Notes: a model not told the origin generated them from the letters alone. Shown: positions 1 to 8,229, numbered from the stretch's first letter. The stretch is DNA of 64,000 nucleotides from Acidobacteriota bacterium (GCA_026707545.1 JAPOWR010000001.1:1265778-1329777); one strand, 5' to 3'. A program made the numbers and translations.

Positions 1-316
1 CGGTGAGCATCGCGCAGGCGGCCACCCCGTCGACGTCGTAGTCCCCCACAACGGCCACGGTGCCGCCCTCCCGGCACACCGTTACCACCCGTTCCACCGC
101 CTGCTCCATCCCCCGAAGCAGGAAGGGGTCGTGGAAGCCGCGGCGGTGCGGTCGGAGGAAGGTCTCGGCATCCACAGCGGTCTCCACGCCTCTGCGGGCG
201 AGGGGTGCGGCAAGGACCCCGTAGCCTGCTGCCAGCAGCGTTGCAGTGGTGTCGGGCACGGACTTCTCGATCCACTCCGCCGGCGGGTCGCGCTGGCCCC
301 TGCCCTGCTCCGCCAT
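1..316 (-). CDS. recJ: RecJ single-strand DNA exonuclease, N-terminal part (cut by window edge)
   Basis: RecJ is the 5'-3' single-strand DNA exonuclease of the DHH phosphoesterase family, acting in recombination and mismatch repair. Only the first about 105 residues are in the window. The ATG at 316 begins 2 bases after the priA stop and gives MAEQGRGQRDPPAEW. The text then follows the usual RecJ N-terminus, with HDPFLLRGM and, near the left edge, the first DHH-family motif VVGDYDVDG, whose aspartates bind the catalytic metal. Same strand as priA, so probably co-transcribed. The family assignment from motif I is firm; everything downstream of it lies outside the window. Confidence 0.9.
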   Translation of the reverse strand, partial: MAEQGRGQRDPPAEWIEKSVPDTTATLLAAGYGVLAAPLARRGVETAVDAETFLRPHRRGFHDPFLLRGMEQAVERVVTVCREGGTVAVVGDYDVDGVAACAMLT

Positions 317-318
317 CG

Positions 319-2778
319 TCACATGAGGTCCTGCGGGTCAACGTCGACGCTCACATCCACGGACGGTGCCGGCACCAGCTCACGGGCCAGCTGCCTGACG
401 TCGGCGCCGCTTCTGGAGCGCATCAGCAGTTGGAAACGCCATCTGCCCTTGAGGCGCTCGAGCGGTGCCGGCGCGGGACCGGAGAAACGCACGCCTGCGG
501 CCGCTCTGTTCGTCCGCGCGGCCTTCGCCAGTTCACTGATTCGCCGCCAGCCGCGTTCACGATCCCGGTCCCGGACCACGATCTGGATCATGCGAGTGAA
601 CGGGGGGTAGTGGAACACCCGACGGAACCGCATTTCCTGGCTTGCGAAGGCCTCGTCATCCCCCTTCAGCAACGCCTGGATCGCGTAGTGGTCCGGATAG
701 TACGTCTGGATGACGAATCGCCCGGGCCGATCGCCTCGGCCAGCCCGCCCGGCGAGTTGGGTCAAGAGCGCATAGCCGCGTTCGGCGGCCCGGAAGTCCG
801 GGAATCCGAGATAGGAGTCCGCCGCGAGCACCGCCGCCAGGGCGACGTCGGGGAAGTGGTGGCCCTTCGACACCATCTGGGTGCCGATCAGGATCTGTGT
901 CTTGCCACGGCGAAACCTCTCCAGAACCGCCGCAGGGCCACCGACGCGGCGGGTCGCGTCCCGGTCCAGTACGTCCACTGCGGCGCCCGGAAAGCGCGCC
1001 CGCACCTCCTCCTCCACCCTCTCCGTTCCGGCGCCGATCGGCTGCAGTGCGTCCTCTCCGCATGCCGGACACCGCGGCGGCGCTTCCTCACGGGCCCCGC
1101 AGTAGTGGCAGATCAGTCTTGCTTCCCGACGGTGGAAGCTCTTGGGCAGTCCGCAATCCTCGCAGGGCATGTTCTCTCCGCAGGCCCGGCACAGCAACTG
1201 GGGGGAGTAACCTCGCCGGTTTCGCAGCAGGATCACCTGCTCTCGCCGTCTCAGGCTACGCGTGATCTCGTCGATCAGGGAAGCGGAGAAGGTCACGTCT
1301 CCCGGCCTTCGGAGGCCCGGGGCCTCCTCGCGAAGGTCGACCAGGATCGGTTCGGGAAGCGAGCCGGATCCCACCCTGGTCGTAAGCCGGACCTGGCGAT
1401 AGCGACCGCGTTGGACGTTCAGCCGCGTTTCCAGACTTGGCGTGGCCGAGACCAGTACAGCCGTTGCCGAGTTCGAGTGGGCCCGTACCAGCGCCAGATC
1501 CCGTCCGCTGTAGCGCGGACGCGTGTCCTGTTTGTAGGCCGCGTCCTGCTCCTCGTCGACGACGATCAGGCCCAGATCCTGGACGGGAGCGAAGACGGCC
1601 GAGCGAGGTCCTACAACGACCCGGCACGCGCCGTTCCGGATCCGCTCCCACTCCTGGCGCCTCTCCGACGTACCCAGATTCGAGTGCAAGAGGGCGACCA
1701 GGTCGCCGAACCGCTGCCGGAGTGTTCGCGCCAGCGCCGGAACCAGGGCGATCTCCGGGACCAGAACGATGACGGAGCGGTTCTCCTCCACTGCCGCCCC
1801 GGCCGCCCTAAGGTAGACCTCGGTCTTTCCCGACCCGGTCAGTCCACCCAGGAAGCATGGCCGGAACTGCCCACTCCGAACCGCTGCCACGAGTTGCCCA
1901 GCGGCTGAAGTCTGGTCCGCACGCAGTTCGATCCGCGGCGCCGCGCTCTCGCCGGCGAGACGATGGCGCGCCAGGTCCATCGTCTCGATCTGCGTGAAGG
2001 AGCGGAGAACGCCAAGTCGTACCAGGCGGCGCACGACCGCAGCCGATGCCCCGGTCCGGGTCCGCAACTCCTCCACCGTGGCCGGCCGGCCCAACTCGGC
2101 CAGATACTCCACGACGAGCCGCCCGACCGGCGACCTCCCGCACGCCTGAACCTGGGCCTTGACGTCACCGGCGGGTAGCTCGACGGCCGATCGGTAGCGG
2201 GCGCTCCGGCTGCCCGGTTCGACCAGCCGGATCCGGCCGCTCTGCCGCCAGCTCTCGATCCGGTCAAACAGCGCCGCCTCCCCCAGTTCCTCCCAGATCG
2301 CGGCGAGGGAAAGCCGGCCCCGATCCAGAAGCAGCCGTTGCAGTGCCTTGCTCATCGGATCGCGGCAATCGTGGAGCGCGCCACGGTTCGTCAGTTCCGC
2401 GCGCGCATCGCCCCAGCCAGGGAGCCGGGCAGGGACCATGTTCTTCAGGACTTCGCCGATCGGCGCGGCGTAGTACGAGGAAGCGAAGCGGGCGATTTCC
2501 ATCAGGTCTTCGGGCAGAAGCGGTTCGAGGTCCAGAACGGATTCGATCGGGCGCAGCTGGCTCTCGATATCCGTCGGCGGGCTCCCGGGAAGGCCAACGA
2601 CCCAGCCCGTCAGGCGGCGACGACCTACCGGGACCCGTGCCCGGACGCCAAGGCGGATCAGGCTGCTCCAGCGCCTGGGTACCCTGTAAGTCAGTGGATC
2701 CGGCAGCGGCAGCGGAACCGCGACTTCGGCGTACTCGCCCGCGGCGACTCCACTAGCCAGCCTGGCCCCCCGCGGCAC
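319..2778 (-). CDS. priA: Primosomal protein N' (PriA helicase)
   Basis: PriA is the 3'-5' superfamily 2 helicase that reloads the replisome at stalled forks. The 819-residue product has the expected order: N-terminal 3'-end-binding domain, Walker A GLTGSGKT near residue 311, a Walker B VDEEQDAAYK near 410 (DEEQ where many PriA have DEEH), paired CxxC zinc-binding motifs between about 530 and 580 (CRACG, CEDCG, CHYCG, CPACG) and helicase motif VI QLAGRAGRG. The first codon is GTG, overlapping the preceding small gene by 26 bases. A later in-frame start would lose little before the conserved EVAVPLPLPDPLTY segment, so the exact start is uncertain. Followed after 2 bases by recJ. Confidence 0.96.
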   Translation of the reverse strand: MPRGARLASGVAAGEYAEVAVPLPLPDPLTYRVPRRWSSLIRLGVRARVPVGRRRLTGWVVGLPGSPPTDIESQLRPIESVLDLEPLLPEDLMEIARFASSYYAAPIGEVLKNMVPARLPGWGDARAELTNRGALHDCRDPMSKALQRLLLDRGRLSLAAIWEELGEAALFDRIESWRQSGRIRLVEPGSRSARYRSAVELPAGDVKAQVQACGRSPVGRLVVEYLAELGRPATVEELRTRTGASAAVVRRLVRLGVLRSFTQIETMDLARHRLAGESAAPRIELRADQTSAAGQLVAAVRSGQFRPCFLGGLTGSGKTEVYLRAAGAAVEENRSVIVLVPEIALVPALARTLRQRFGDLVALLHSNLGTSERRQEWERIRNGACRVVVGPRSAVFAPVQDLGLIVVDEEQDAAYKQDTRPRYSGRDLALVRAHSNSATAVLVSATPSLETRLNVQRGRYRQVRLTTRVGSGSLPEPILVDLREEAPGLRRPGDVTFSASLIDEITRSLRRREQVILLRNRRGYSPQLLCRACGENMPCEDCGLPKSFHRREARLICHYCGAREEAPPRCPACGEDALQPIGAGTERVEEEVRARFPGAAVDVLDRDATRRVGGPAAVLERFRRGKTQILIGTQMVSKGHHFPDVALAAVLAADSYLGFPDFRAAERGYALLTQLAGRAGRGDRPGRFVIQTYYPDHYAIQALLKGDDEAFASQEMRFRRVFHYPPFTRMIQIVVRDRDRERGWRRISELAKAARTNRAAAGVRFSGPAPAPLERLKGRWRFQLLMRSRSGADVRQLARELVPAPSVDVSVDVDPQDLM

Positions 2779-3118
2779 AGTTGCCGCAGACGCCGGCGGT
2801 CAACTGAGCTTCGGGCACGTGAACGCCGCATCGCCGGCACCGAAGAAGCGCACCCGCACGTTCCGGCCCGCCTGCCCCCCCGGCGCCCCGTCCCGCGGCT
2901 CCGGCAGAGGCGCTACCTGGCCCGCCACCCGGACTCCACGCGCTTCCAGTTCTGCTCCGGCGTGGACCACCCGTAGCGGAACGTTGCAGTACCTGGAGCA
3001 GCCGCAGAAACGAGCGAGCTTCAGCGGCTCGCGGCGATCGCAACACACCGCGCACCATTCGTGAGATCCAGATCCATGCCAGCAACAGGGCGATCAGGAT
3101 GACGAGGAGCCGTGTCAC
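2753..3118 (-). CDS. Small membrane-anchored zinc-ribbon protein
   Basis: A 121-residue protein of unknown role. Residues 1-20 form one transmembrane helix (MTRLLVILIALLLAWIWI). A basic, glycine- and serine-rich middle follows, then a C-terminal CRRCGVHVPEAQL...CGNC zinc-ribbon-like end. Such N-terminal helix plus CxxCGxxxP proteins recur next to housekeeping genes in many Gram-negative genomes (PP0621-like), but I cannot confirm the family. The middle third reads poorly as protein; another frame there (2800-3048) also looks partly coding and carries several cysteines, so a double frameshift or frame error is possible. It overlaps priA by 26 bases and probably shares its transcript. Confidence 0.5.
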   Translation of the reverse strand: MTRLLVILIALLLAWIWISRMVRGVLRSPRAAEARSFLRLLQVLQRSATGGPRRSRTGSAWSPGGGPGSASAGAAGRGAGGAGGPERAGALLRCRRCGVHVPEAQLTAGVCGNCAAGGQAG

Positions 3119-3205
3119 GACGACGGCAGCCTATCCCGCCCCGGCTCCGCGGCTCGCCCCGGGCTGACGTGGGCCGCTGTCAGCTGCGGTCGCGGCCGCG
3201 CGGCC

Positions 3206-3721
3206 TCAACTGGCCTTCGCCTTGGAGATCTTCTCGAGACTGCCGGTGAGCGCCTTCTCGACCAGCACTTCCGCTTCCTCTTCGCCGATCTCCCGGACGT
3301 GCAGAACCTCGCTGACGATGAAGTACTTCGCCTTCTCGTACATCTTCTTCTCGCGGAACGACAGACTCTTCTTCTGACTCACGAGGCGCAGGTTCTTGAG
3401 AACCTGGGCAGCGTCGGTCAGGGAACCGGTCCGCATCTTGTCGAGGTTCTGCTTGTACCGGCCCTTCCAGTCCTTGTAGACGTCGATGTTGCCGTCCTCG
3501 ATCAACCGCAGCAAGTCCTTGATCTCCCGCACCTTGGCCAGACGCCGCAGGCCCACGCGATCGAGGTTCTCCTCGGGCACCATGACCTTGGAGTCGTTCC
3601 CCAGCACCCTCAGGTGGTAGTACGTCTGCTTCTCGCCGCCGTCCGGGGCGCTCAGAGCGATGCGCTCCACCACACTCACGCCATGGTTCGGATACACGAC
3701 CTTCTCACCGACTCGGAACAC
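3206..3721 (-). CDS. carD: CarD/CdnL family RNA polymerase-binding regulator
   Basis: A 171-residue CarD_CdnL_TRCF family protein. These bind the beta subunit of RNA polymerase and stabilise open promoter complexes, particularly at rRNA promoters. The N-terminal Tudor-like RNAP-interaction domain starts right away with FRVGEKVVYPNHGVSVVERI, and the C-terminal helical DNA-binding half (about residues 60-165) contains the typical region with basic residues and SFREKKMYEKAKYFIVSEV. Length matches stand-alone CarD proteins. It has its own strong sigma70-like promoter about 140 bases upstream (3863-3891), leaving a long leader. It is the first gene of the minus-strand run toward priA and recJ. Confidence 0.95.
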   Translation of the reverse strand: MFRVGEKVVYPNHGVSVVERIALSAPDGGEKQTYYHLRVLGNDSKVMVPEENLDRVGLRRLAKVREIKDLLRLIEDGNIDVYKDWKGRYKQNLDKMRTGSLTDAAQVLKNLRLVSQKKSLSFREKKMYEKAKYFIVSEVLHVREIGEEEAEVLVEKALTGSLEKISKAKAS

Positions 3722-3862
3722 TCTGCACCCCCTACAAACCCGCGACAGTCGCCTGCCCCGGTAAACGTCGCCGGAACCCTGAATGCAGTTCCGAGATCGG
3801 CCGCCGATGGCTCTTCTGGATGTGTTCTAACTTACGGATAGCCACGCACTTAACGGGCGCGG

Positions 3863-3891
3863 ATTGTAGCCGACAGGACCTTGATCGTCAA
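3863..3891 (-). promoter_or_regulatory. Sigma70-type promoter of carD
   Basis: On the minus strand a -35 box TTGACG (3886-3891) and a -10 box TACAAT (3863-3868) are separated by exactly 17 bases. This is the best consensus promoter in the window. Transcription would start near 3856, giving an untranslated leader of about 135 bases before the carD ATG at 3721. The stretch 3722-4044 otherwise holds no gene that I can recognise. Confidence 0.75.
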
Positions 3892-3972
3892 GGCTGTTTC
3901 CGCCCCATTTGTGCCTCGTGCGACCGGATCCACTCTAAGTCATTGAAAGCGCGGGCTTTGCGGCTCCGCCAC

Positions 3973-4001
3973 TGGAACATGCTCGGTGGCAGTGCTACTC
4001 T
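3973..4001 (+). promoter_or_regulatory. Possible promoter of tRNA-Leu(CAA)
   Basis: An extended -10 element TGC-TACTCT (3993-4001) lies 43 bases before the tRNA, with a weak TGGAAC at -35 spacing (3973-3978, 17-base spacer). Predicted start near 4008. The -35 match is poor, so this is tentative. Confidence 0.35.
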
Positions 4002-4044
4002 GCCGCCCCGTCGCCCGAGCACGCCCGAGGCGTGCGATTCTTGT

Positions 4045-4131
4045 GCCGGAGTGGCGGAATGGCAGACGCAGGGGACTCAAAATCCCCCGCCCTCACTGGG
4101 CGTGTGGGTTCGACTCCCACCTCCGGCACCA
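4045..4131 (+). tRNA. tRNA-Leu (anticodon CAA), CCA encoded
   Basis: A class II tRNA of 87 bases. Acceptor strands GCCGGAG (4045-4051) and CTCCGGC (4121-4127) pair perfectly. The anticodon loop CTCAAAA gives anticodon CAA (reads UUG leucine codons). The long variable arm is GCCCTCACTGGGC, and the T arm is GTGGG-TTCGACT-CCCAC (4104-4120). Discriminator A and CCA are encoded (4128-4131). The opposing tolC-like frame ends inside this gene, at the anticodon loop. Three repeats of its 3' end follow immediately. Confidence 0.95.
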
Positions 4132-6116
4132 CGTTGGCCACCTGAAGGGTCCCCTGCGGGGACTCCAGCAACCCTGCGCCCTGACTGGGCGTGTGGGTTC
4201 GACTCCCACCTCCGGCACCACGTTGGCCACCTGAAGGGTCCCCTGCGGGGACTCCAGCAACCCTGCGCCCTGACTGGGCGTGTGGGTTCGACTCCCACCT
4301 CCGGCACCACGTTGGCCACCTGAAGGGTCCCCTGCGGGGACTCCAGCAACCCTGCGCCCTGACTGGGCGTGTGGGTTCGACTCCCACCTCCGGCACCACC
4401 CTCCGGCGGCGCCGCCCGGCAACTGTCGGCTTCGGCGTCGTCGACGAGTTCGATGCCCTTCTGGTCCAGCAGCATGCCGATGGCCCTGAAGTAGGCCAGC
4501 AGGGCCCGCCTGTAGCCGGTGATTGCTTCGACCTCACGACTTCGCGCCGCGGTCAGGTCCTCCTGGATCTCGAGCACCTGGAAGCTCGTCCAGAGTCCGT
4601 TCTCGTATCGCTTCTGGGCCGCGTCGAGGTTCTTCTCGGCGAGTTCCCGCGATACCCGGGCGGAGTCGATCTGCTTGCCCGCGGTCTCCACGCCGCGGGC
4701 GGCCGTGCGAACCTCGGTGCGGATCGTGAGCATCAGGTCCTGGAGTTCGAGGCGCCCCTGGTCCAGCGCGAGTTCCGCGATCCGGCTCTGGGCCTTGGCC
4801 GACCGGTTCTGCAGCGGCTTCGTCAGGTTCAGGCCGACGTTCCAGCCCTCGAAGACCTGTCCCAGGATGCCGTCGTAGAACTGACCCAGGGTCGAAAGGT
4901 AGTCGAGCGAGTCGACCCTGACGTACTCCTCCGGGCATGGCTCGAACAGATCCGCGATGCTGGGAGGACCCGGCCGATCGCAGGTCACCCGTTCACCGCC
5001 GAGCGCGTTCCGGCCGTAGCTCACGCTCAGGTTGAGATCGGGCCGGCGCTGGTTTCTCAGGAAGTCCGAGTCGATCACCAGGGACGCGATCTGAAGCTCC
5101 TGCCGCTCGATCTCGGCACGCCGCTCGAGAGCCCAGTTCAGGGAAGCCTCCAGGTCGATGACGACCCGAGAAATCTCCGGCGAGGTCGTCGGCACGATCT
5201 CCAGATTCCAGAACGATGTCTCGTCCAGATTCAGAAGCCGCCTGAGCTCGTCCGCGGCATCTTCGATCTGCGCCTGCACCCGGATGATCTCCTCCTCCCG
5301 GGTGGCGATCCCGGCTTCGCTCTGCACGAGTTCGAGCGGCGCCAGGGTTCCCACCTCGATCTGGATCCGGTTCATCTCGTGGAGCTCCTCGGCCAGGGCC
5401 AGACTCTCCTCGGCCACCTTGAGCTGCTCCAGGCCCTCGACCAGAGCCCAGTAGCCGTTGGCCACCGTCTGCACCGTGTCGACCACCTGCACCTCCAGAT
5501 CCTCCAGGCTGATGTCGCTGTTCAGCCGCGCCACCGCGAGATTGCGCTCCGTGATCCTCTTGCCCCGGTTCCGGAGCAGAGGCTGGTTGAAGGCGACCGT
5601 CAGGCTGGACCGCAGGCTCGGGTTGATGTCGGAAAAGCGGGAGTTCGACGTGGAGCGGCTGTTGTCGAAGTTGATCGAGAAGTCGCCACCGGACGAGATC
5701 GGCTGGCGCAGTTCCACGTTTGCAACGATCGTCTCGTTCTCCGTGACCGCCGCGCCGTCGAGCTGGGAGACCGACGGCCTGCTGTCGCTGTTCACGCTCG
5801 TGTTGACCCCGAGCACCAGGTCGTAGATGCCGAACTCCTGGTCGATCCGGAACAGGGACTGGGACCGCTGATACCGCTGCACCAGCAGACCGAGGTTGTT
5901 CCTGAGTGCGATCGCGATCGCCTCGTCCAGGTCCAGGAGGAGCTGCTCGTCCGCGATGTCGAAGTCGGGCACGACCGGCTCGGTGATCCATGTCGAGCCC
6001 ACCCGCACCTGTGCCTTCGCCGGGGAGGTCGAGACCGCCGGCAGGAGGAGCACGGCGCAGACTGCGGCGATCATCGCCGCCGGCTTTCGGACTCTCGGAG
6101 CTGGGAGCAGTTTCAT
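4077..6116 (-). CDS. TolC-like outer membrane efflux protein with runaway C-terminus
   Basis: An outer membrane factor of tripartite export pumps. The ATG at 6116 follows an AAGGAAGGA ribosome site. Residues 1-35 are a signal peptide ending AKA. Two outer-membrane efflux protein repeats follow, with the long alpha-helical segments and predicted beta strands, through GYRRALLAYFRAIGMLLDQKG near residue 560. The genuine protein should end soon after, but no stop occurs. The frame continues for about 109 residues antisense through three 89-bp repeats and stops at 4077 in the anticodon loop of tRNA-Leu. The resulting GGGSRTHTPSQ, EVGVEPTRP and RRWESNPHA peptides are well-known spurious translations of antisense tRNA sequence. 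No inner-membrane pump or adaptor gene is adjacent. Confidence 0.9.
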   Translation of the reverse strand: MKLLPAPRVRKPAAMIAAVCAVLLLPAVSTSPAKAQVRVGSTWITEPVVPDFDIADEQLLLDLDEAIAIALRNNLGLLVQRYQRSQSLFRIDQEFGIYDLVLGVNTSVNSDSRPSVSQLDGAAVTENETIVANVELRQPISSGGDFSINFDNSRSTSNSRFSDINPSLRSSLTVAFNQPLLRNRGKRITERNLAVARLNSDISLEDLEVQVVDTVQTVANGYWALVEGLEQLKVAEESLALAEELHEMNRIQIEVGTLAPLELVQSEAGIATREEEIIRVQAQIEDAADELRRLLNLDETSFWNLEIVPTTSPEISRVVIDLEASLNWALERRAEIERQELQIASLVIDSDFLRNQRRPDLNLSVSYGRNALGGERVTCDRPGPPSIADLFEPCPEEYVRVDSLDYLSTLGQFYDGILGQVFEGWNVGLNLTKPLQNRSAKAQSRIAELALDQGRLELQDLMLTIRTEVRTAARGVETAGKQIDSARVSRELAEKNLDAAQKRYENGLWTSFQVLEIQEDLTAARSREVEAITGYRRALLAYFRAIGMLLDQKGIELVDDAEADSCRAAPPEGGAGGGSRTHTPSQGAGLLESPQGTLQVANVVPEVGVEPTRPVRAQGCWSPRRGPFRWPTWCRRWESNPHAQSGRRVAGVPAGDPSGGQRGAGGGSRTHTPSEGGGF
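4132..4398 (+). repeat. Three perfect 89-bp tandem repeats ending in the tRNA-Leu 3' half
   Basis: Units 4132-4220, 4221-4309 and 4310-4398 are identical over 89 bases. Each begins CGTTGGCCACC, contains a perfect hairpin GTCCCC-TGC-GGGGAC (4150-4164 in unit 1), and ends with a copy of the last about 43 bases of tRNA-Leu(CAA): variable arm, T arm, 3' acceptor strand and CCA, with one base change in the variable-arm loop (CTGACT for CTCACT). None has a 5' acceptor strand or usable anticodon arm, so they are not complete tRNAs. The arrangement resembles the repeats behind tyrT in E. coli, which also end in a piece of the tRNA. Transcribed with the tRNA, they would yield a chain of orphan T arms. 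Confidence 0.95.
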
Positions 6117-6291
6117 CGACTACGTTCCTTCCTTCGACCGCGCCCGGCCGGGATGGCCGCTACGCCTCGTGTCTTCCTCTTTGACGCGAGAGGCGCGAGG
6201 TTGTTTCACCTGACCCCATGCACCAAACACCTCAGGCCACCGCAGTTCAAGCCGCGCGATCCCGGCCTGTCGGGTCGGAATCGGCCCCACC

Positions 6292-7923
6292 CTATCCCGT
6301 GCCGGAAGGACCATTGAGCAGATCGTGGGCAACGGCTCGCGCCTCCTCCAGGCCCGGTGTCAGACGGTCCTCCGGGATGCCTCGAAGGATGTCGAGCGTG
6401 TGGAGTGTCCTGGCGACCGAGCCGGACAAACCGGCGACCACTACTTCCGTTCGCTCCGCCGAGGCCACTTCGAACAGGCGCCGGATCAGCATGGCCGCGC
6501 TGTCGTCGAGATGCACGGCTTCCGAAAAGTCGAAGATGACGACTTCGTGGTCCTTGATGTCTCCACCGATCACACCCACCAGCTTGTTCGAGGAGGCCAC
6601 GGTGAGCGTTCCCTTGAGCGCGACGAGGCCGACGCGTGCCGAGTACCGATCCGCCGCTGGTGGTCCGTGCTCCTCGGCGAAGAATGTGCGGTCGAGCAGC
6701 GGAACGGAAACGACGCTGTCCAGTTCGAGACGCTCCAGCCGCCGGGCATGCGCCATACCGGCCGCGATCAGGCCGACCGCAACCGCCGTCACCAGATCGA
6801 CCAGCACCGTCAGTCCCAACGTCAGGAGCATGACGAACAGGTGTTCGCGGCGAATCCGGTGGACGCGGGCGACGAGCGGCCAGTCGATGATGTCCCAGCC
6901 AACCTTCATCATGATGGCGGCCAGCACCGCGTGTGGAACCGGTTCCACGACCGGTCCGAGGCCCACCGCGAGCAGCAGCAGGAACGTCGCACGCAACGCC
7001 CCGGACACCGGCGTCGATCCGCCTGCCCGGATGTTGACCACCGTACCCATCGTGGCGCCGGCGCCCGGCAGGCCGCCCAGCATTCCCGAGACCATGTTGC
7101 CGATGCCCTGCCCCACCAACTCGCGATTCGGATTGTGACGGGTGCCGGTCAGCGAGTCCGCCACGAGCGACGTCAGCAGACTGTCGACGGAGCCCAGGAG
7201 CGCGAGAATCAGCGCGGGCTGCAGCGCCTGGACCAGGAAACCCGCGGCCGGAATCCCGATCTTCAGGGATGGAAGCCCCGCCGGCACATCGCCAAGGACC
7301 GGCGCGCCACCCAGCCAGAACACACCCAGGAGCGTGCCCACGATCAGCGCGAGCAACGGTCCGGGCAGGTACTTCGCCAGCCGCTTCGGCCAGAGCACGC
7401 CGACGGCCAGGGTAAGTAGTCCCACCGCCAGCGCGTTCAGGTTCACCGCCCCCACCGCTTCCGGGATGGCCCGGATCGCACCCGTCGGCCCCCCGGGCGC
7501 CGGTGACGAGCCGAGGATCGGCAGAATCTGGATCAGGATGACGATGATCCCGATGCCCGACATGAAGCCGGACACGACGACATAGGGCGTGTAGATCACG
7601 TAGCGACCGATCTTCGCCAGTCCGAGGAGCAACTGGAGCAGGCCCCCGAGGACGACGACGGTCAACGCCTCGGTCAGATTCGACGCGTGGGTCGTGATGA
7701 TCACCGTCATCGCGACGGTCATCGGCGCCGTCGGGCCGGAGATCTGGGACCGCGTTCCGCCAAACACCGCGGCAAAGAAGCCGACGGCGATCGCCCCGTG
7801 CAGACCCGCCACCGCTCCCATCCCCGACGCGACCCCCAGGGCCAGTGCCACAGGCAGCGCGACGACCGTCGAGGTCAGCGCGCCGAACAGATCTCCGCGG
7901 AAGGTCTGGATGTCGTAACGCAC
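6292..7923 (-). CDS. SulP family anion transporter with STAS domain
   Basis: A 543-residue SLC26/SulP inner-membrane anion transporter, probably for sulfate, bicarbonate or a dicarboxylate; the substrate cannot be read from the sequence. About 11 hydrophobic segments occupy residues 1-400. The start of the sulfate transporter domain is recognisable (TSTVVALPVALALGVASG, then FGGTRSQISGPTAPMTV). A cytoplasmic STAS domain covers about 430-530, with the conserved HEVVIFDFSEAVHLDDSAA stretch. The start is GTG with no evident ribosome site, and a dispersed CTAG-bounded repeat begins 10 bases upstream of it, so the native 5' region may have been replaced. It lies upstream of tolC on the same strand, 175 bases away. 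Confidence 0.92.
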   Translation of the reverse strand: MRYDIQTFRGDLFGALTSTVVALPVALALGVASGMGAVAGLHGAIAVGFFAAVFGGTRSQISGPTAPMTVAMTVIITTHASNLTEALTVVVLGGLLQLLLGLAKIGRYVIYTPYVVVSGFMSGIGIIVILIQILPILGSSPAPGGPTGAIRAIPEAVGAVNLNALAVGLLTLAVGVLWPKRLAKYLPGPLLALIVGTLLGVFWLGGAPVLGDVPAGLPSLKIGIPAAGFLVQALQPALILALLGSVDSLLTSLVADSLTGTRHNPNRELVGQGIGNMVSGMLGGLPGAGATMGTVVNIRAGGSTPVSGALRATFLLLLAVGLGPVVEPVPHAVLAAIMMKVGWDIIDWPLVARVHRIRREHLFVMLLTLGLTVLVDLVTAVAVGLIAAGMAHARRLERLELDSVVSVPLLDRTFFAEEHGPPAADRYSARVGLVALKGTLTVASSNKLVGVIGGDIKDHEVVIFDFSEAVHLDDSAAMLIRRLFEVASAERTEVVVAGLSGSVARTLHTLDILRGIPEDRLTPGLEEARAVAHDLLNGPSGTG

Positions 7924-7932
7924 GTACTGCCG

Positions 7933-8132
7933 CTAGGAGCTTGCGCCGCAGAACGCAGCGTAGCAAGCGCTGCGGCGCGAGGTCGTTGTGAGGTGGGGGC
8001 TGGGGCCAAACACGGAGTCTGCCATGAGGCTCGGCGGCGCCAAGCCGCAAGGACGCTTTCAGACTGGAGTCACATGGCCCCTGGGGCGCAGTGACCCTTG
8101 GACGGAGTCTGCGACGGGTTTGGCGGCTCTAG
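7933..8132. repeat. Dispersed CTAG-bounded repeat, copy A (long form)
   Basis: Starts CTAGGAGCTTGCGCCG and ends GGGTTTGGCGGCTCTAG. The core 7990-8022 (GAGGTGGGGGCTGGGGCC then AAACACGGAGTCTG) and the end 8103-8132 match copy B at 52849-52959, where the two parts are contiguous. Copy A carries an extra internal segment with a second, diverged GGAGTCTG...GGCGGCGCC unit. It fills most of the 324-base gap between the SulP start and purC; no gene is seen in that gap. Confidence 0.75.
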
Positions 8133-8229
8133 CGACTGCCTTGCCGGGACGACCTGTCTTCCACGATCGGCTCCTCTTCTTGCCCTCGCGGGCGCGGAAT
8201 TCCGGGGCGCTCTGCGCGTCGAAACGCCA

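Noticed and set aside
257..316. Apparent recJ frameshift near its start
   Set aside because: Careful re-reading of 291-316 shows ATG at 316 in frame with the DHH motif; no shift exists.
4132..4398. Tandem repeats considered as a CRISPR array
   Set aside because: Units abut without unique spacers and end in tRNA-Leu sequence; no cas genes are near.
4077..4404. C-terminal GGGSRTHTPS-type peptides as a functional TolC domain
   Set aside because: These are known spurious translations of antisense tRNA sequence, in three frames of one repeat.
4191..6317. 708-codon open frame on the plus strand opposite tolC
   Set aside because: High-GC antisense shadow: no ribosome site, no recognisable domain, and it begins within the tRNA repeats.
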